From Bradysia coprophila (taxonomy: Eukaryota; Arthropoda; Insecta; Diptera; Sciaridae), in NCBI RefSeq assembly GCF_014529535.1, contig NC_050735.1, positions 9,993,739-10,057,738 of the forward strand: DNA of 64,000 nucleotides. The letters are read 5' to 3'. The notes under the pieces are model-generated. The model searched no databases and was not told the origin of the DNA. It saw only the letters and a list, made by a program, of their open reading frames with translations. Below, piece after piece: positions 1-12,250 of this stretch (position 1 is its first letter; every line of letters begins with the position of its first letter). A program made the position numbers and the translations under genes.

Positions 1-3000
1 GGGCATTTTATTCTTTTTGTCTTCGCCAACGAAATTTTGATAAAGTCTTACGGTCGCAAAGTATATCACTTCCATGACACTGATGGTTGAAAGACCGATG
101 CATAGGCTGAGTAAACCACCAAAATAGCCTGTGAGGATTTAGGAATTTTAAGTCATAGTTTGGTAGAGGCAACGAACTGCAAATGAAGCACCAGAGCGGT
201 TTTATTAACGGTAATTTTGTGAGTCCTTATTTTGTGTGGCATTTTACCAACATCAAAAACTGACAACTTCCTGGAGCAGATCCCTTATCAACTCAGTGAG
301 TTGAACTCACTCCAAGAACAGGCAAAAGAACAGAATTTAAATAAGGGGCCAACTCGACATAGTATTACAAAATTCTCATATAAATTCAGTTCCTTATCTT
401 GGTATAATGACTCCGCTTTACGGACGTTCCGTATAAATTAAGGGGCCAAATGACAGTTAATAAAATCTGGTCTTTTGCCTGTTCTTAAACTGCTATTCCC
501 TTATTTAAATTCTGTTCTGGTGCTTGGTTTGTAGTGCGTTGGCAGAGGACATACAGAAGGGACGTTCAATTCAGTGTTGCCAGATAAAATTGTTACTCAA
601 AACGTTTGCATTTTAGGCAACAATTTTTTGTTAATTATGATGTTGTAGAGTACTGTTTAGTATCAGATAGAGAAACGACATTGACATTCCACTGGAAGTT
701 GTGAAACACATTTTTTAATGTGAGTAGGGCTACAATGGAGCTCCCACCAACCAACGACGATTGTAATCCTGTACGGCAATACTGAATTGCGGCGGACCTT
801 TTTGCATGTCTCCTTACAGTTACTGTATTTTAACCATCTGATGGTTACCATCAAGTACTCACTAATGATCTCGTGCCAAGTGTACACAACTGTTATGAAG
901 AAAAAAAGCACAAAACTTTATCTGATCGCTTAAACAGTGGAAATCTAAAAAATATTTTACCTCCACATCTGTATAGTAGTGTCGCTACTAAGGGATAATA
1001 TACTCGCAGAATCGATACATCCCTTGAGCCATTGCTCGTAACAACACCTTTCCTATCAAGAATAAAACATTTGTTCAATGAAAGGTTGTTTTGAAGGGGG
1101 AGAAAGAGTTTGACTATATAGCCAATTCAATATACATTTTCTACTAATACCTAAACGATTAAACGATTAAGATCAAATTACTCACATTATTCCCCACGCA
1201 TCTCCAGTTATTTCTTTGGTTGCTATTTGTGAATAAGATGCTTGCACCAAGTACCGGCTCAGTGAACATAATGGATAGCAATCTGGACAATCAATAGAAT
1301 CACCTAGTTCCTTTTCTAAGCCTTTGATAAGTTTTTTCGGTCTTTGTCTGAGTATTGTTACTGCGGAAGTAACACCAGATTATACCGAGCTGTTTGTTAG
1401 AGATAACATAAATGGGCAGAACCTTTACTTACACGAATATCTTGATAAACACTTGAGATGCGTAAGATTGCACTGCGTTGCATTTCTTACTTCATCGAAA
1501 TCCGGGAAATTAGTTGGTAACGTGTACGGAACACAGCTGCACAAATGTAAGTAATTGTAAATCTTACATCGGAGTATGCAGTCTGCGTAACTGTAACGGC
1601 CACCAAACTTAGAGTTTTGTTCAAAATGAAACAGACATCCACGCTGAAATAAATCAAACACGAACGGTTGAAAGACACTCGACACCTTAAAAATGATCAA
1701 ACAAAACCTTCTCCAGTGGATATCGTGCCACTTCATTATCGGTTTTGACTGTGGCCACATCTAGTTTCAAGAATGTCTCGGTATTCTGTGGCACAACAAA
1801 TTGATGATAATTTCCATTGGTTGAGTCTGGAAAATTGCGTGCATTGTGAATTCCGACAACGAAGCCAATCATACTACGTAACGAGTAGAAGTAATCGGAT
1901 GCGGTTGAGTTGAGTACGACAATCAATCCGTTTTCCGTTCCAGTTTGATATGAACGAAGTGGTTCTTGGGTACTGTTGTGGAAAGGAAATTTGATAACCA
2001 TTTTTTGTTTGTTTATTGCTTAATGTTAGCATTACTTTTCTGCCGACAGTATAACGTCCTTCGCTCGAACATAATTAAATGCACAACAATACCCTTCTGA
2101 TGTTCTCCTCTTCATCACTATTTTATCGCAATCGATGTCCTGCGCGTCCCATCGACATTTCACAACTAAATCGGAGCAATTAGGTGATAACTGTGGAATA
2201 GTATTACGAGTTCAGCAGTACAGCCGTTTAAGATAACTGATAGAACACATTTAATCGAATACTCAATATAATATGTGCTAGATACTTCTACGCGATTTCT
2301 CATTGATAAGAATCCATTTGTATATTTTTGAGATAAGATTGGCATGATGCATCAATAATGACTCAATTAAACATTTTATTTTGTTTGTAAACGATCCTTG
2401 TTACGTTGATGACGAATTTAATTGATGGATTATGAATTTGACTTGACCGTATAAATCATGATGGAAAATAAAATGAACATTTTCAGATGCATATATGTTA
2501 GGCGCAACATTTCCATTGCATCTCCCGTTAGTACAGTGCTTCTCATATAGTTTCGATAATTGAAATTTGATACAATCTACGAACCTTATCCATTGTTTTC
2601 TGAATGTTATTAACGCCTACATGTTCCTCCGGATCGAGACGATCTAGAGTATCTTGGAATCGATAAAAATCCGTTTCCATGATATTGGTATAATCCGTTA
2701 AAGCTCCCAGGTTGCGAATATTGTCCAATACCCATGAAATATTGATTTGCGGATCCTTTGAGACTCTTGCAATCGAAGAAATTGTTATTAAAACAAAATA
2801 AGACGATTTTTTTTTTCGTAGTTTTCAACAACTTTGTCACGCGAAAAGGATAAAAATTAGCACAAATTTGTAACAGCCGTCACGTTTTAGCAAATAGTCC
2901 CTAAATGTTTTCATTAACACATAATCTGTATTCTCACACTAGGCTCGTGTCCGCTGCCAGTCTCTCTTGGGAACTAGATTTGTAGATGTGACAATAGTAT

Positions 3001-6000
3001 TTTTTTTTGTTATAACGGATGAAAATTGGCATTTGTCAGGACTAGTCGTAAGCTTGTCTTAACGAGACGAAGCCGACGGCCGAAAAAATATACATGAAAT
3101 TCCATTGACTTTTTCGTACGTACATATGTCGCTGTGTAAGCAGTACTTTGATCGAACTTTTCGATCGTAGGACGGTATTTTTTTTGGCATATCTTTTAGC
3201 ATATCTTTTCAAAAAAAAATTTTGTTTCCAAAAAAAAGTTTTGATTAAGTATATAAGGAGTTTGGTTGAAGAAAAAGTAACTAAAAAATACTTGTTTTTT
3301 CTACATATGAGAAAATATGGTAATAATTGATTGCAAAGAGAAATTTAGAAATGAAAACTAAAAGAAAATTGAGAAAATAGATAAAAGTGAATAAATGAAA
3401 GGGAATATTTTTAAGGGAAAGGATTGGTCTGAGCAATGAATCGGTGGTTGGATGTAATATTTTTTGTTTTTTGTGTAAAATTGATTTCTAAAATTGAAAA
3501 GGAAATAATTTCCGTATAACAAGTGAAAGAAAATTGAGAATGCAGATAATAGCTATTTTGCTAACATGTGCCTAAATGGAAATTTTGCGCAATAGATGTG
3601 ACGATTGTCAATCCGAGGCGAAGCCGAGGTTGACAACACATCGTATGCACAAAATTCCAGTTTAGGCACAAGTTAGCAACAAGATTTTATGTACTGTAGC
3701 AATTTTACACTTCATCGAATGCATATTTACGCACGCAAAATGAACATATGCGCACTACAGTGCATAAAAGTGATTAGATGCAAGGAAAAAATCATTTTCA
3801 GTTGAACCATCGAACTTTTATTGTCCAATTTGTTTTTATGTATATTTGCCGTCTATAATTTGGTTTTGTAAATTTAATTTTTATGAAAAACAAATTACTC
3901 AGGCTAATTATTGGACGAGGCGAGAAAAAAAAATTAACTCCTAATTTACCGACACCGTTCCGGCGCCCGGCTCGCATTGCGGCCCTCCGCTTCACTCCGG
4001 GGCAATGGGCCGGATCGCTCGGCGTGTTAAAACACTTTTTATGTGCAATAAAAATTGGTATTCATTTCGTAAAAAGACGAACTAAACTCCTCTACGTTTT
4101 CGTAAAAGGATGAATTCCATAGGAACCAACAAAACGGCTTGAGTTGAACTTTCGAACTTCTAGATAGATAATCTTCAAATTGCAAATTTATAAAAAAAAT
4201 ATTCCATGATTTCACTTTACTCTCTCAATCTGTTGTTTTCTGATTTTGATTTGAAGTTGTAGTTGTACCTTCGAACTTTTATTGGAAAAAATCGCCAGTG
4301 GAGCACAGTGAAATATAACCACGAATACTTTTTGGGAAAAGTTGCTTTTTGGAGAGTGCAAATATATTCTCTTCACTGGCGATTTTTTCCAATAAAAGTT
4401 CGAAGGTACAACTACAACTTCAAATCAAAATCAGAAAACAACAGATTGAGAGAGTAAAGTGAAATCATGGAATATTTTTTTATAAATTTGCAATTTGAAG
4501 ATTATCTATCTAGAAGTTCGAAAGTTCAACTCAAGTCGTTTTGTTGGTTCCTATGGAATTCATCCTTTTACGAAAACGTAAAGGAGTTTAGTTCGTCTTT
4601 TTACGAAATGAATACCAATTTTTATTGCACATAAAAAGTGTTTTAACACGCCGAGCGATCCGGCCCATTGCCCCGGAGCGAAGCGGAGGGCCGCAATGCG
4701 AGCCGGGCGCCGGAACGGTGTCGGTAACTTAGGAGTTAATTTTTTTTCTCTCGCCTCGTCCAATAATTAGCCTGTGTAATTTGTTTTTCATAAAAATTAA
4801 ATTTACAAAACCAAATTATAGACGGCAAATATACATAAAAACAAATTGGACAATAAAAGTTCGATGGTTCAACTGAAAATGATTTTTTCCTTGCATCTAA
4901 TCACTTTTATCTGCATTCTCAATTTTCTTTTACGTTTTCATTTCTAAATTAATTTCTCTTTGCAATCAATTATTACCATATTTTCTCATATGTAGAAAAA
5001 AACAAGTATTTTTTAGTTACTTTTTCTTCAACCAAACTCCTTATATACTTAATCAAAACTTTTTTTTGAAAACCAAAATTCTTTATATACTTACATAACT
5101 TTTTTTTGGAAACAAAAATAATTTTTGGAACCCAAAATTTTTTTTGAAAAGATATGCTAAAAGATATGCCAAAAAAAATACCGTATCGTAGGTGCAGTGA
5201 CGAAAAAGGTCGAATTATGACCCTAAGGCACGAAAATTTTAATTTTCGTCACTGAGTTGAGCGAAAAATGATTTCTCAACGCAGTGCAGAACGCAAACAC
5301 TTGAGAATAAAAACGATCATTATTAATAGCTGTACTCCCCGGAAAATCAGGCATCACTTCATTGGCATAAGCGTTAACCCCGGGCATTAATGAGTTATGG
5401 CAGATTAAGTATTCTACGGGAGAAATGATAAGCTACCGAGTAATGCCATAGATATATCCGTACGTACTGAGTTAGTCATTTACATAACAAGGGATAAAAG
5501 TCGAGTTTTCGTGCAATTTTTTTTATATGAGACGAAACTCATGAAAACGAGACTTCACTTTTATTCCGAATGGATTTTACATGCATCGTAAAAAATGTAT
5601 GAGAAGTACGGCTTTCCACGGACTTTGTATGATTGCAGCCCTTGCGTCGGACTGCATTACTCACACTTATCAAAATAAAACGTTTCTAGCGAGGACATAA
5701 TTTGGTATTTCAATTGAACAGAACGAAACCAACACAAAAGGTAGAACTCATTTTTGCGATTTTACTAACAACATTTCCGCATATCTGATGGCAGCTTTCC
5801 GGCTTATCTAAAGAACAGTAACAAATTAACGAAATGGGAAAATGACATTCAGAGCCGACGCAAAACTTAACTCTATTTATGCTGCAGATCGTGACTCCAG
5901 GAAAATCTACCTCCCAAATTGGATACTTTTGACTGTAAAGTGTTGTGAATGTTGGATTTTCATTAAAATCGGCCCAGCCGAGAAGGGTGATGTACACTGC

Positions 6001-6235
6001 AAAGACTAAAGCCACCACAACAACGACAAACCATGCTAATCTATGTTGTCCGAAATTTACAATAAATTTCTGCGTCTGATGCGTCTGCAAGAAATATTTA
6101 CCTTTCAAGGAAGTTATCTCTCTTCGGATCAACTAAGTATTTATAGCCATGCAAAGTGGTATTCTCGAAAAACTGGACAATTGATTGCTTAAAAGCTCTT
6201 GAAAATTTAAATTCCGATTGATCAGGCACTGTCAT
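1..6235 (-). CDS. Pickpocket-family DEG/ENaC sodium channel subunit (3' end off the window)
   Basis: An amiloride-sensitive-type cation channel subunit of the plasma membrane. Exons by phase-consistent GT/AG joins: 6235-6102, 6040-about 5766, about 2763-2585, 2190-2036, 1972-1708, 1643-1433, 1360-1186, 1052-961, 889-863 and 128-1, giving about 547 residues before the edge. Visible signatures are the N-terminal TTLHGYKYL motif, a first membrane helix followed by NPTFTTLY, the CRW...C...GYCCAFN block, the RGCLFHFE...Y..C...C block with CSCVPY, the CPDCYPLCS cysteines, and the TM2 pore region GGLLSLCIGLSTISVMEVIY. The junction between exons 2 and 3 is the least certain; the other joins keep frame and family order. 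The intron between them holds a large foldback element. Family membership is clear, but which ppk paralog this is cannot be told. Confidence 0.9.
312..527. repeat. Small inverted-repeat element in the last ppk intron
   Basis: Arms at about 312-347 and 498-527 are near reverse complements (ACAGAATTTAAATAAGGG against CCCTTATTTAAATTCTGT). The element lies in the intron between the 27-nt exon and the TM2 exon. It is probably a non-autonomous DNA element; it has no coding content. Confidence 0.55.
3170..5192. mobile_element. Two-kilobase foldback element in a ppk intron
   Basis: The right arm (about 4380-5192) is a near-perfect reverse complement of the left arm (about 3170-4310). The centre lies near 4340 and has a second short palindrome around it. 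Both arms carry a strikingly GC-rich block (about 3945-4035 and 4640-4730) in an AT-rich setting, so the same short ORF appears on opposite strands. The left arm is longer: it holds a partial duplication around 3375-3545 and a nested palindromic insert at about 3552-3765, both missing from the right arm. No transposase is visible. Similarity of the arms suggests a recent insertion. Confidence 0.85.
3552..3765. mobile_element. Nested palindromic insert in the left foldback arm
   Basis: The uninterrupted counterpart in the right arm shows where this piece inserted; it is flanked by TAA on both sides. Inside, GTTTAGGCACAAGTTAGC is the approximate reverse complement of GCTAACATGTGCCTAAA, and the centre holds GGCGAAGCC. 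A 3-bp TAA duplication fits PIF/Harbinger-type insertion, but that class is inference. Confidence 0.6.
5195..5254. repeat. Short palindrome beside the foldback element
   Basis: CAGTGACGAAAA at 5195 and TTTTCGTCACTG ending at 5254 form a 12-bp terminal inverted repeat around a short AT-rich core. Confidence 0.5.
5481..5586. repeat. GGGATAAAAG-type palindromic element, copy 1
   Basis: Begins TACATAACAAGGGATAAAAG and contains complementary CGAGTTTTCGTG and CATGAAAACGAGAC segments, ending in GGATTTTACATGC. A related copy with the same ends is at 22783-22920. Confidence 0.6.
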
Positions 6236-6816
6236 GGTTCGATATCGTTTGAAGAAAATGACGATTTATCATCGGTTCTACGTTTTATATCATTTCGTTG
6301 CACATACTGAATCAATCAAAAGGAAAATGTACAACATGTTTTCACACACGTACTCAAGTCGAACAAGATAATTACAGTGTTGTCAAAAGTGTACAAGGAT
6401 TTTGTTTGATACCAAACCAATAAGTGTCTCGTGATTGTTGCTTGTAATAGGTCTTTATCTGGCAGATTTTTTTTTATAAAAAAGGAAAACATCAAAAGGG
6501 TTTCCTAATTCGTACAAGCAACTAATCGATGGAAGTAAACACTATTACCAACCAATTGAATGAAACAGGTGATACACTGAAGGTACAGGGAGAATCAGGG
6601 AAATTTTGGCATGAATGTGCTTTTAACGTTTTTCAGCTGATCCACTCATACATGCAAGAAATAAATAGTTCACCGACATTGACAAGTTACACTTTTTTTG
6701 TATTACTGGACCAGCTGAATGCCTAAATTTCATTGACGTCCACTGTAATAAACCCATGTACGAAAACGAACATCAATTTCACATTACAACAATTCCCATG
6801 TTACGCATCGATTTTG

Positions 6817-8016
6817 TCAATATTTATTATCAATCCCAACGATAACAGAATCACCATCGATTACACTATTTTTTACTTGCAATCTTGGCAAAGTATTCGT
6901 TACATCTCCAGACCTTGTTACATATTTCATTGACGTTAGAAGTCTTCGATACAACCAAACAAAATAATAAAACCCTGCCAATGCGATAATAGTTGTTGCA
7001 AAGAACAATATACTTAAACCCATCCAAACGTTAGTAGCTGATTGACTTTCCCGGGGTGACTCAGCAGTAGTTGTTGACGGACTATAACTTGGTGTAGTGC
7101 TGGTATCATTTTCTGTTTCGTTGGTAGTTTCATCAGTAGGGAAGGGTTCGTCTGGTGATACAGTAGTTGGTGGTTCAATTGGATCAACAGTAGGGTCTTC
7201 AGTGGGAAAAGGGTCGTCCGTGGGCTCTGTCGATATAATAGTTGAGGATTCAGTTGGATCAATAGTTGGGTCGTCAGTGGGATCATCAGTAAGCTCATCT
7301 GTGGGAGAAGGGTCTTCTGATGGATCTGTAGGTTCGGTAGTGTAATCAGTAGGTGGAGTCTCGTCGGTTGGATCAGTAATTATGGGATCTGTCTCTTCAT
7401 CTACACATTCATCATTCGCCAGTTCCGAATTCAGAACGAATAAATACTCCATGGCCATTATGCTATTGGCGTTCATATTCGTTGAAATTTCAATCTGAAT
7501 TTTAACACGAGCACATCAACTTCGGTTTTCTTAACACCACAACTGTAAAGACTGACTCACCTGTGCATTCTCTATCGTTCTATTAACTTTCACGTTATAT
7601 GCTATCCACCCATTTGACATCTCCGATTGAGCTATTACGTCGATCACGTCGCCATCATTGTCGAATATTTGCACTTTGACCCATGCACCGACAACGTCCC
7701 AATGCAGAAAAATTGCTGTTCGAATTTCACTGAAACTGTCCAGTGAGAAAGTGAACGTCGACAGGAGACATGACAATCCATCTACGGCTGATAGATGAAA
7801 CTCAGATGTCGGCCTGAACGGTGTTATAGTTGTGGCAGAATATGAATTAATTTTAAGAACATTTGGTGGCGCTACACCGACACATTCACCGAATTCTTCG
7901 ACTACAGATGTTTGTCGGTTAAAATCAACTTTTTGGCACCTGATGTTTTGAGCAGTTGTGCGCAATTGTCGTTGTACAATGAAAATAATGACCAGATTTA
8001 AAATTGTTTTTTTCAT
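6817..8016 (-). CDS. Secreted-head, mucin-stalk, single-pass membrane protein (member 1)
   Basis: Two exons, 8016-7561 and 7494-6817, join in phase 0 to give 377 residues. The ATG at 8016 opens a signal peptide (MKKTILNLVIIFIV). An extracellular head of about 150 residues follows, with spaced cysteines, DFN...C, a SCLLSTFTFS strand, a V.V.I.D motif and NGWIAYNV. This order resembles MAM-type jelly-roll domains, but that is inference. A Thr/Pro/Asp/Glu-rich stalk (TDDPT, TEPTDP units) suggests O-glycosylation. A membrane helix (GLSILFFATTIIALAGFYYF) precedes a short cytoplasmic tail with TLPRLQV and DSVIVG. The member at 9324-11036 is divergent from it and has the same intron position and tail. 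Function unknown. Confidence 0.82.
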
Positions 8017-8034
8017 GCTGTCGACCTTAACCAA

Positions 8035-9323
8035 CCGAAATATAAATTAGGATTAAGTTTGTAATTCGTGCTGACACTCATCGTATTTTTTGCCACATTA
8101 AATTCTAAGCTGCATTATCTCAATTATCGATTTTCCAATATTTGATCGGAAAATCGGTTAACGATATTATTATTATTGATTGGGACGCATGTGCTTTATG
8201 TTTGATATATTTTATTCGATGTATGTGTCCACACAAACTAGATCAAACTAGATAACTTCTATGACTAACCGTTATTCAGGTATAAATGGTCGATAAGGAA
8301 TATTGATGAGGATGAAGACGTATCATCATATTTTAACTAGAAAACATGAGCAAAAGTATCAAATGAAAACCTACTGCAACTGAATGTAAATACATTTGTG
8401 CAATAACAGTACTATTACAGGTATTGATGTAATTCATATAGCGGCAATTGATTTTTATTACGGTCCATCATACACAGCTAATTATCTACCTCGGAAATCG
8501 TGGATCGTCATAAATAGTTGAACCATGGAATCAAATAAAAACCCGCAGTACCAAAATAATAAACGAAATCACATCGCTATAAAGGTGATTGCATTGATTA
8601 TACAATCGAGTGTTTTGGTATGTTAGATATCGCCGAAATCGTCGGATTGATGGGGAACCTAAATTTTTTATTTTAAAACTGGAAGCAAAAGGGTATTATA
8701 GATAGACGCTGCAGAAATGCTTTTAGCTGACTCCGAAAAACCACTTTCGGAAAAGTTTCAGAACAACGTCGCGTGGAAAGAAATCTGAAAATTAATTTTT
8801 ACTGTGAAGATATAAATGGCCTAATGTACCGAATTTCTCATATTTTCAGTGGTTGGAATTATCGCAACCTGACACTGTTTTATTTTCCAAGGTCTATTAC
8901 CAAGACCATTACACTTAAGTTACAACTTTCGTAGATTGGTTCCAATAGTAGAAAATCAACCTCTTCGAACTTGTAATAAGAAGATATTAATAGATATAAC
9001 GCCAATGCCGTCCAACAAATGAAGTTAAAGGGTTCAATTATTCAGCGATCGCGAACATTTGAAATTCCAATAATTCCAGGACCGTGTAAAGCCTCTATTT
9101 GTCTTAAGAATTCCCAATAAGTTCGAAGGCATCGATATAGATAATATTAATCAGCATTGTTTTATGACCCTAAAAACGTACGATTGTTAACGACGGCACA
9201 AAACGCTAATAAATAATTTTAGTATCACTGTGCTAACCATAAGATGCGAATCGAAAATCGTCTTTCAGAATACTATCTGATTTATTCTTACTCTACCCAT
9301 TCAGAAAAACAGTTGTGCGTAAA
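8035..9323. other. Intergenic interval between divergent paralogs
   Basis: No coding feature or convincing repeat is seen. By position it must hold the promoters of the two head-to-head MAM-like genes, but I could not place a TATA box or initiator with confidence. Confidence 0.5.
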
Positions 9324-11036
9324 ATGTTTGTTACAATTTTTTTCTTTGTGTGTTGTTTCACTACTAGAGCATACGCACAAACGGTCCATCCGAGCTGTGC
9401 TCAGATGGATTTCAACAATGAAGCTGCTCTTGCCGTTTTCGAATCTTGCGAGGATTTAAGTATGCTTGGAATAAAATCATACGAGGACGTTCCTCTTAAC
9501 CCACACAGAAGTGAAGCGAACTATCATATGAGTAACATAGAGATTGGATGGTCATGTGTTAGAACAACGCAAAAGTTCAATTTGGATATCAATACCGAAA
9601 TCGACTTAATAATATATTTAAACTCGAATCCAGAAGACTCTATATCAGCTGTAGAAATACTAGCATTTGATACAGAGGAAGGCGACGTATATACGTTTGG
9701 ACGCATTGGTGTATCAGACGATTGGAAAGTTTTTCAAACAAAGTTTTCTCAGTATGTAAACAACGCGAAGGTAAGTCTTCCACCTAATGCAGAGCTTATT
9801 TCACTTTCTCATTTGGTTTTTGATTTTTAGATTGAAATTCGTGTAAATACATCTGCTGATACTCTCCTGGCTATTGAATATTTACAAATTGTAAATCCTT
9901 ACAAGCCCGAACTATATTGTAAAAGAACTATCACAACAACAACAACCACAACTACTACAACAGCGCCAACAGACCCCACTACAACTGAGCCTGCAACAAC
10001 TGAGCGCGATACAACAACTGAGCCCGATACAACAACTGAGCCCGATACAACAACTGAGCCCGATACAACAACTGAGCCAGATACAACAACTGAGCCAGAT
10101 ACACCAACTGAGCCAGAAACAACAACTGAGCCCGATATAACACCTGAGCCCGATACAACAACTGAGTCCGATACAACAACTGAGTCCGATACAACAATTG
10201 AGCCCGATACAACAACTGAGCCCGATACAACAACTGAGCCCGATACAACAACTGAACTTGATACAACAACTGAACTTGATACAACAACTGAGTCAGTTAC
10301 AACAACTGAACTTGATACAACAACTGAACTCGATACAACAACTGAGCCCGATACAACAACTGAACTCGACACAACAACTGAGTCCGATACAACAACTGAA
10401 CCAACTGAGCCTGACACCACAACTGAGCCTGACACCACAACTGAGCCTGACACCACAACTGAGCCTGACATCACAACTGAGCCTGACATCACAACTGAGC
10501 CTGACATCACAACTGAGCCTGACACTACAACTGAGCCTGACACCACAACTGAGCCTGACATCACAACTGAGCCTGACATCACAACTGAGCCTGACACCAC
10601 AACTGAGCCTGACACCACAACTGAGCCTGACACCACAACTAAGCCTGACACCACAACTGAGCCAGACACAACAACTGAACCCATTGAACCCGATACAACA
10701 ACTGAACCTGACACAACAGAACCTTATACAACTGAGCCTACTGCAACTGAACCAAATACAACTGAGCCACCAGATTCTGATACTACAACAGATTCAAATG
10801 ACTCAACCGTATGGATTATATTATCCTTTACATTTTTGTTAACAACAGTTATTGCTGCTGCTACATTACTTTATCTTGTATATTTGTACAAGACAGCTAT
10901 TGTAGCGAGTAATACTTTGCAGGCGTCGTCTACCACATCGTCAACGCTGCCACGACTCACTGTGGCTCATGGATACGACGGAAGGCATATAATAGTAGGA
11001 ATGAACGGCTCAGCAATGAAACCGAAATATGTCTGA
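9324..11036 (+). CDS. Long mucin-stalk single-pass membrane protein (member 2)
   Basis: Exons 9324-9770 and 9831-11036, split by a 60-nt phase-0 intron, encode 550 residues. The chosen ATG starts a signal peptide (MFVTIFFFVCCFTTRAYA). The head has the DFNNEAALAVFESCEDL and SCVRTTQKFNL motifs in the same order as member 1, and exon 2 begins with the same ATT GAA ATT codons. The stalk is about 260 residues of six-residue TTTEPD repeats, rich in threonine and presumably O-glycosylated. A membrane helix (about FTFLLTTVIAAATLLYLVYLY) is followed by a roughly 45-residue tail with TLPRL and HIIVG, shared with member 1. The long opposite-strand and other-frame ORFs over the stalk are repeat shadows. 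Function unknown; a cell-surface or barrier role is only a guess. Confidence 0.85.
9965..10740 (+). repeat. 18-bp coding tandem array encoding TTTEPD
   Basis: About 40 copies of an 18-bp unit. The first part mainly uses GAT ACA ACA ACT GAG CCC, with ACT GAA CTC/CTT variants; from about 10415 to 10640 the unit is GAC ACC/ATC ACA ACT GAG CCT. The array keeps frame throughout. Confidence 0.9.
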
Positions 11037-11295
11037 TGAGTTCCGTGGCTGCGCTGGACAAAAGTAAAAACACAAAAGTATCAATGTGATAAGTAATTTC
11101 AAATTTAAGTTAGCATTTAGTTTTTAATCCTACGGTTCTATACATCCGCACATTATCAACCGTTGTATTTAGTTTCGAAAATAATAAGTGACGTGAGAAC
11201 CGACTAAAGTTCACAAATACGATTAAATGAGATATAATTTATTGATTTACGGAGGCATTAGTTCTTTTTCGCACTTTTTTTATTTCCAGAAATGA

Positions 11296-12250
11296 TTAAT
11301 TTGCTGTAACAGCTCCGTCCGTCAATCTGACTGGTAACATTTGGATCTTTGGCTTATCCCACACATTATATGGCATTGTTAGCGATAAAGAAATAACCAA
11401 AATAAGTGAGCCAACGGTGACAATCATCAAAATAATGGCTGTTACCTTCCAACCAAAATACTGTACAGCTGGGTCACATATTAACGACGTAGTATCTTTT
11501 TCGGTGTCGTTGCATGTATTATGCCTGACTTGTATCAACGGTTGATGCAATCTCGGAATTCGTTCGCTACTGATGGGTTGTTGGTGAATGAACAACAAAA
11601 TACGATCGAGGTGGAGAGTCAGGGAAGATTTTAGATACAGATTCATCTGGAATGATGGGAATTATTAGCTTCTTCTCTTCTTGTTTCATGATTAGGAGAT
11701 GCAAGCAAAAACTAGTGTAAGTTAGAGTTAATATTCAAACAAAAAACTTACTCCCTTTACAAAATCAGCACAAATCTCCTTTGACCAGTGGTTCCAACCA
11801 TATTTCCCATTCGTTTCAATACTTTCATATTTAGATTCCCCATTCGTATTGGAAAAGTAACGAATCGAAATCGATGCATTGACATATTCATATGCGAAAA
11901 GCTCAAACCTTACACCCACTTCGCCACATACTTTCTTATTTGGTAGTCCAACAAAATGTACACATTGGTATTCACTGCTAACGGTTTCAATATTTTTCTT
12001 TATTTGCTAAACATCCGAAAAAAAATATCACAAGAATGATTCACACTTCAATCACTACAAATCGTTCGTTTTGCGTTCAATAACGTGATAAGTAACAATT
12101 TGAATGTTTGAAGTGTCATACCGGAAAATCACACGAAAAAAACACAGAATTTTCGTTTGCCAGAAACTTTTCAGAAATACAACGTTCTTGTGAAACTACT
12201 GTTGCTATCATTGGCAACAAGTGCAGTGATATCTTCAGTGCAACAATCAT
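11296..12250 (-). CDS. Secreted-head single-pass membrane protein lacking the mucin array (member 3)
   Basis: Exons 12250-12122, 12006-11752 and 11646-11296 join in phase 0 to give 244 residues. The first exon encodes a signal peptide (MIVALKISLHLLPMIATVVS) followed by QERCISEKFLANENSVFFSC, matching the C...F...C opening of the other two members. The head ends in KYGWNHWSKEIC, like the GW motif in the paralogs. The third exon starts at the homologous intron position and has only a short stalk before a helix (TAIILMIVTVGSLILVISLSL) and a tail with LPVRL. The gene is convergent with member 2, about 260 bp away. The exon 1 assignment rests on splice signals and similarity and is the weakest part. 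Confidence 0.72.

Noticed and set aside
3883-4763. Matching 76- and 67-residue ORFs (RRPARIAALRF...) on opposite strands
   Set aside because: They are the same GC-rich block in the two arms of the foldback element, with no family resemblance.
6085-6101. A 17-nt intron in the ppk gene (GTAAATATTTCTTGCAG)
   Set aside because: Too short for splicing and leaves the wrong phase. The acceptor at 6041 gives a 61-nt intron, keeps frame and yields the family-like ERLAWF join.
9899-10714. 271-residue minus-strand ORF of VVVSGS repeats, and the 214-residue plus-frame ORF of QLSLTP repeats
   Set aside because: Both are shadows of the 18-bp coding array of member 2; they lack a signal peptide, splice context or start consensus.
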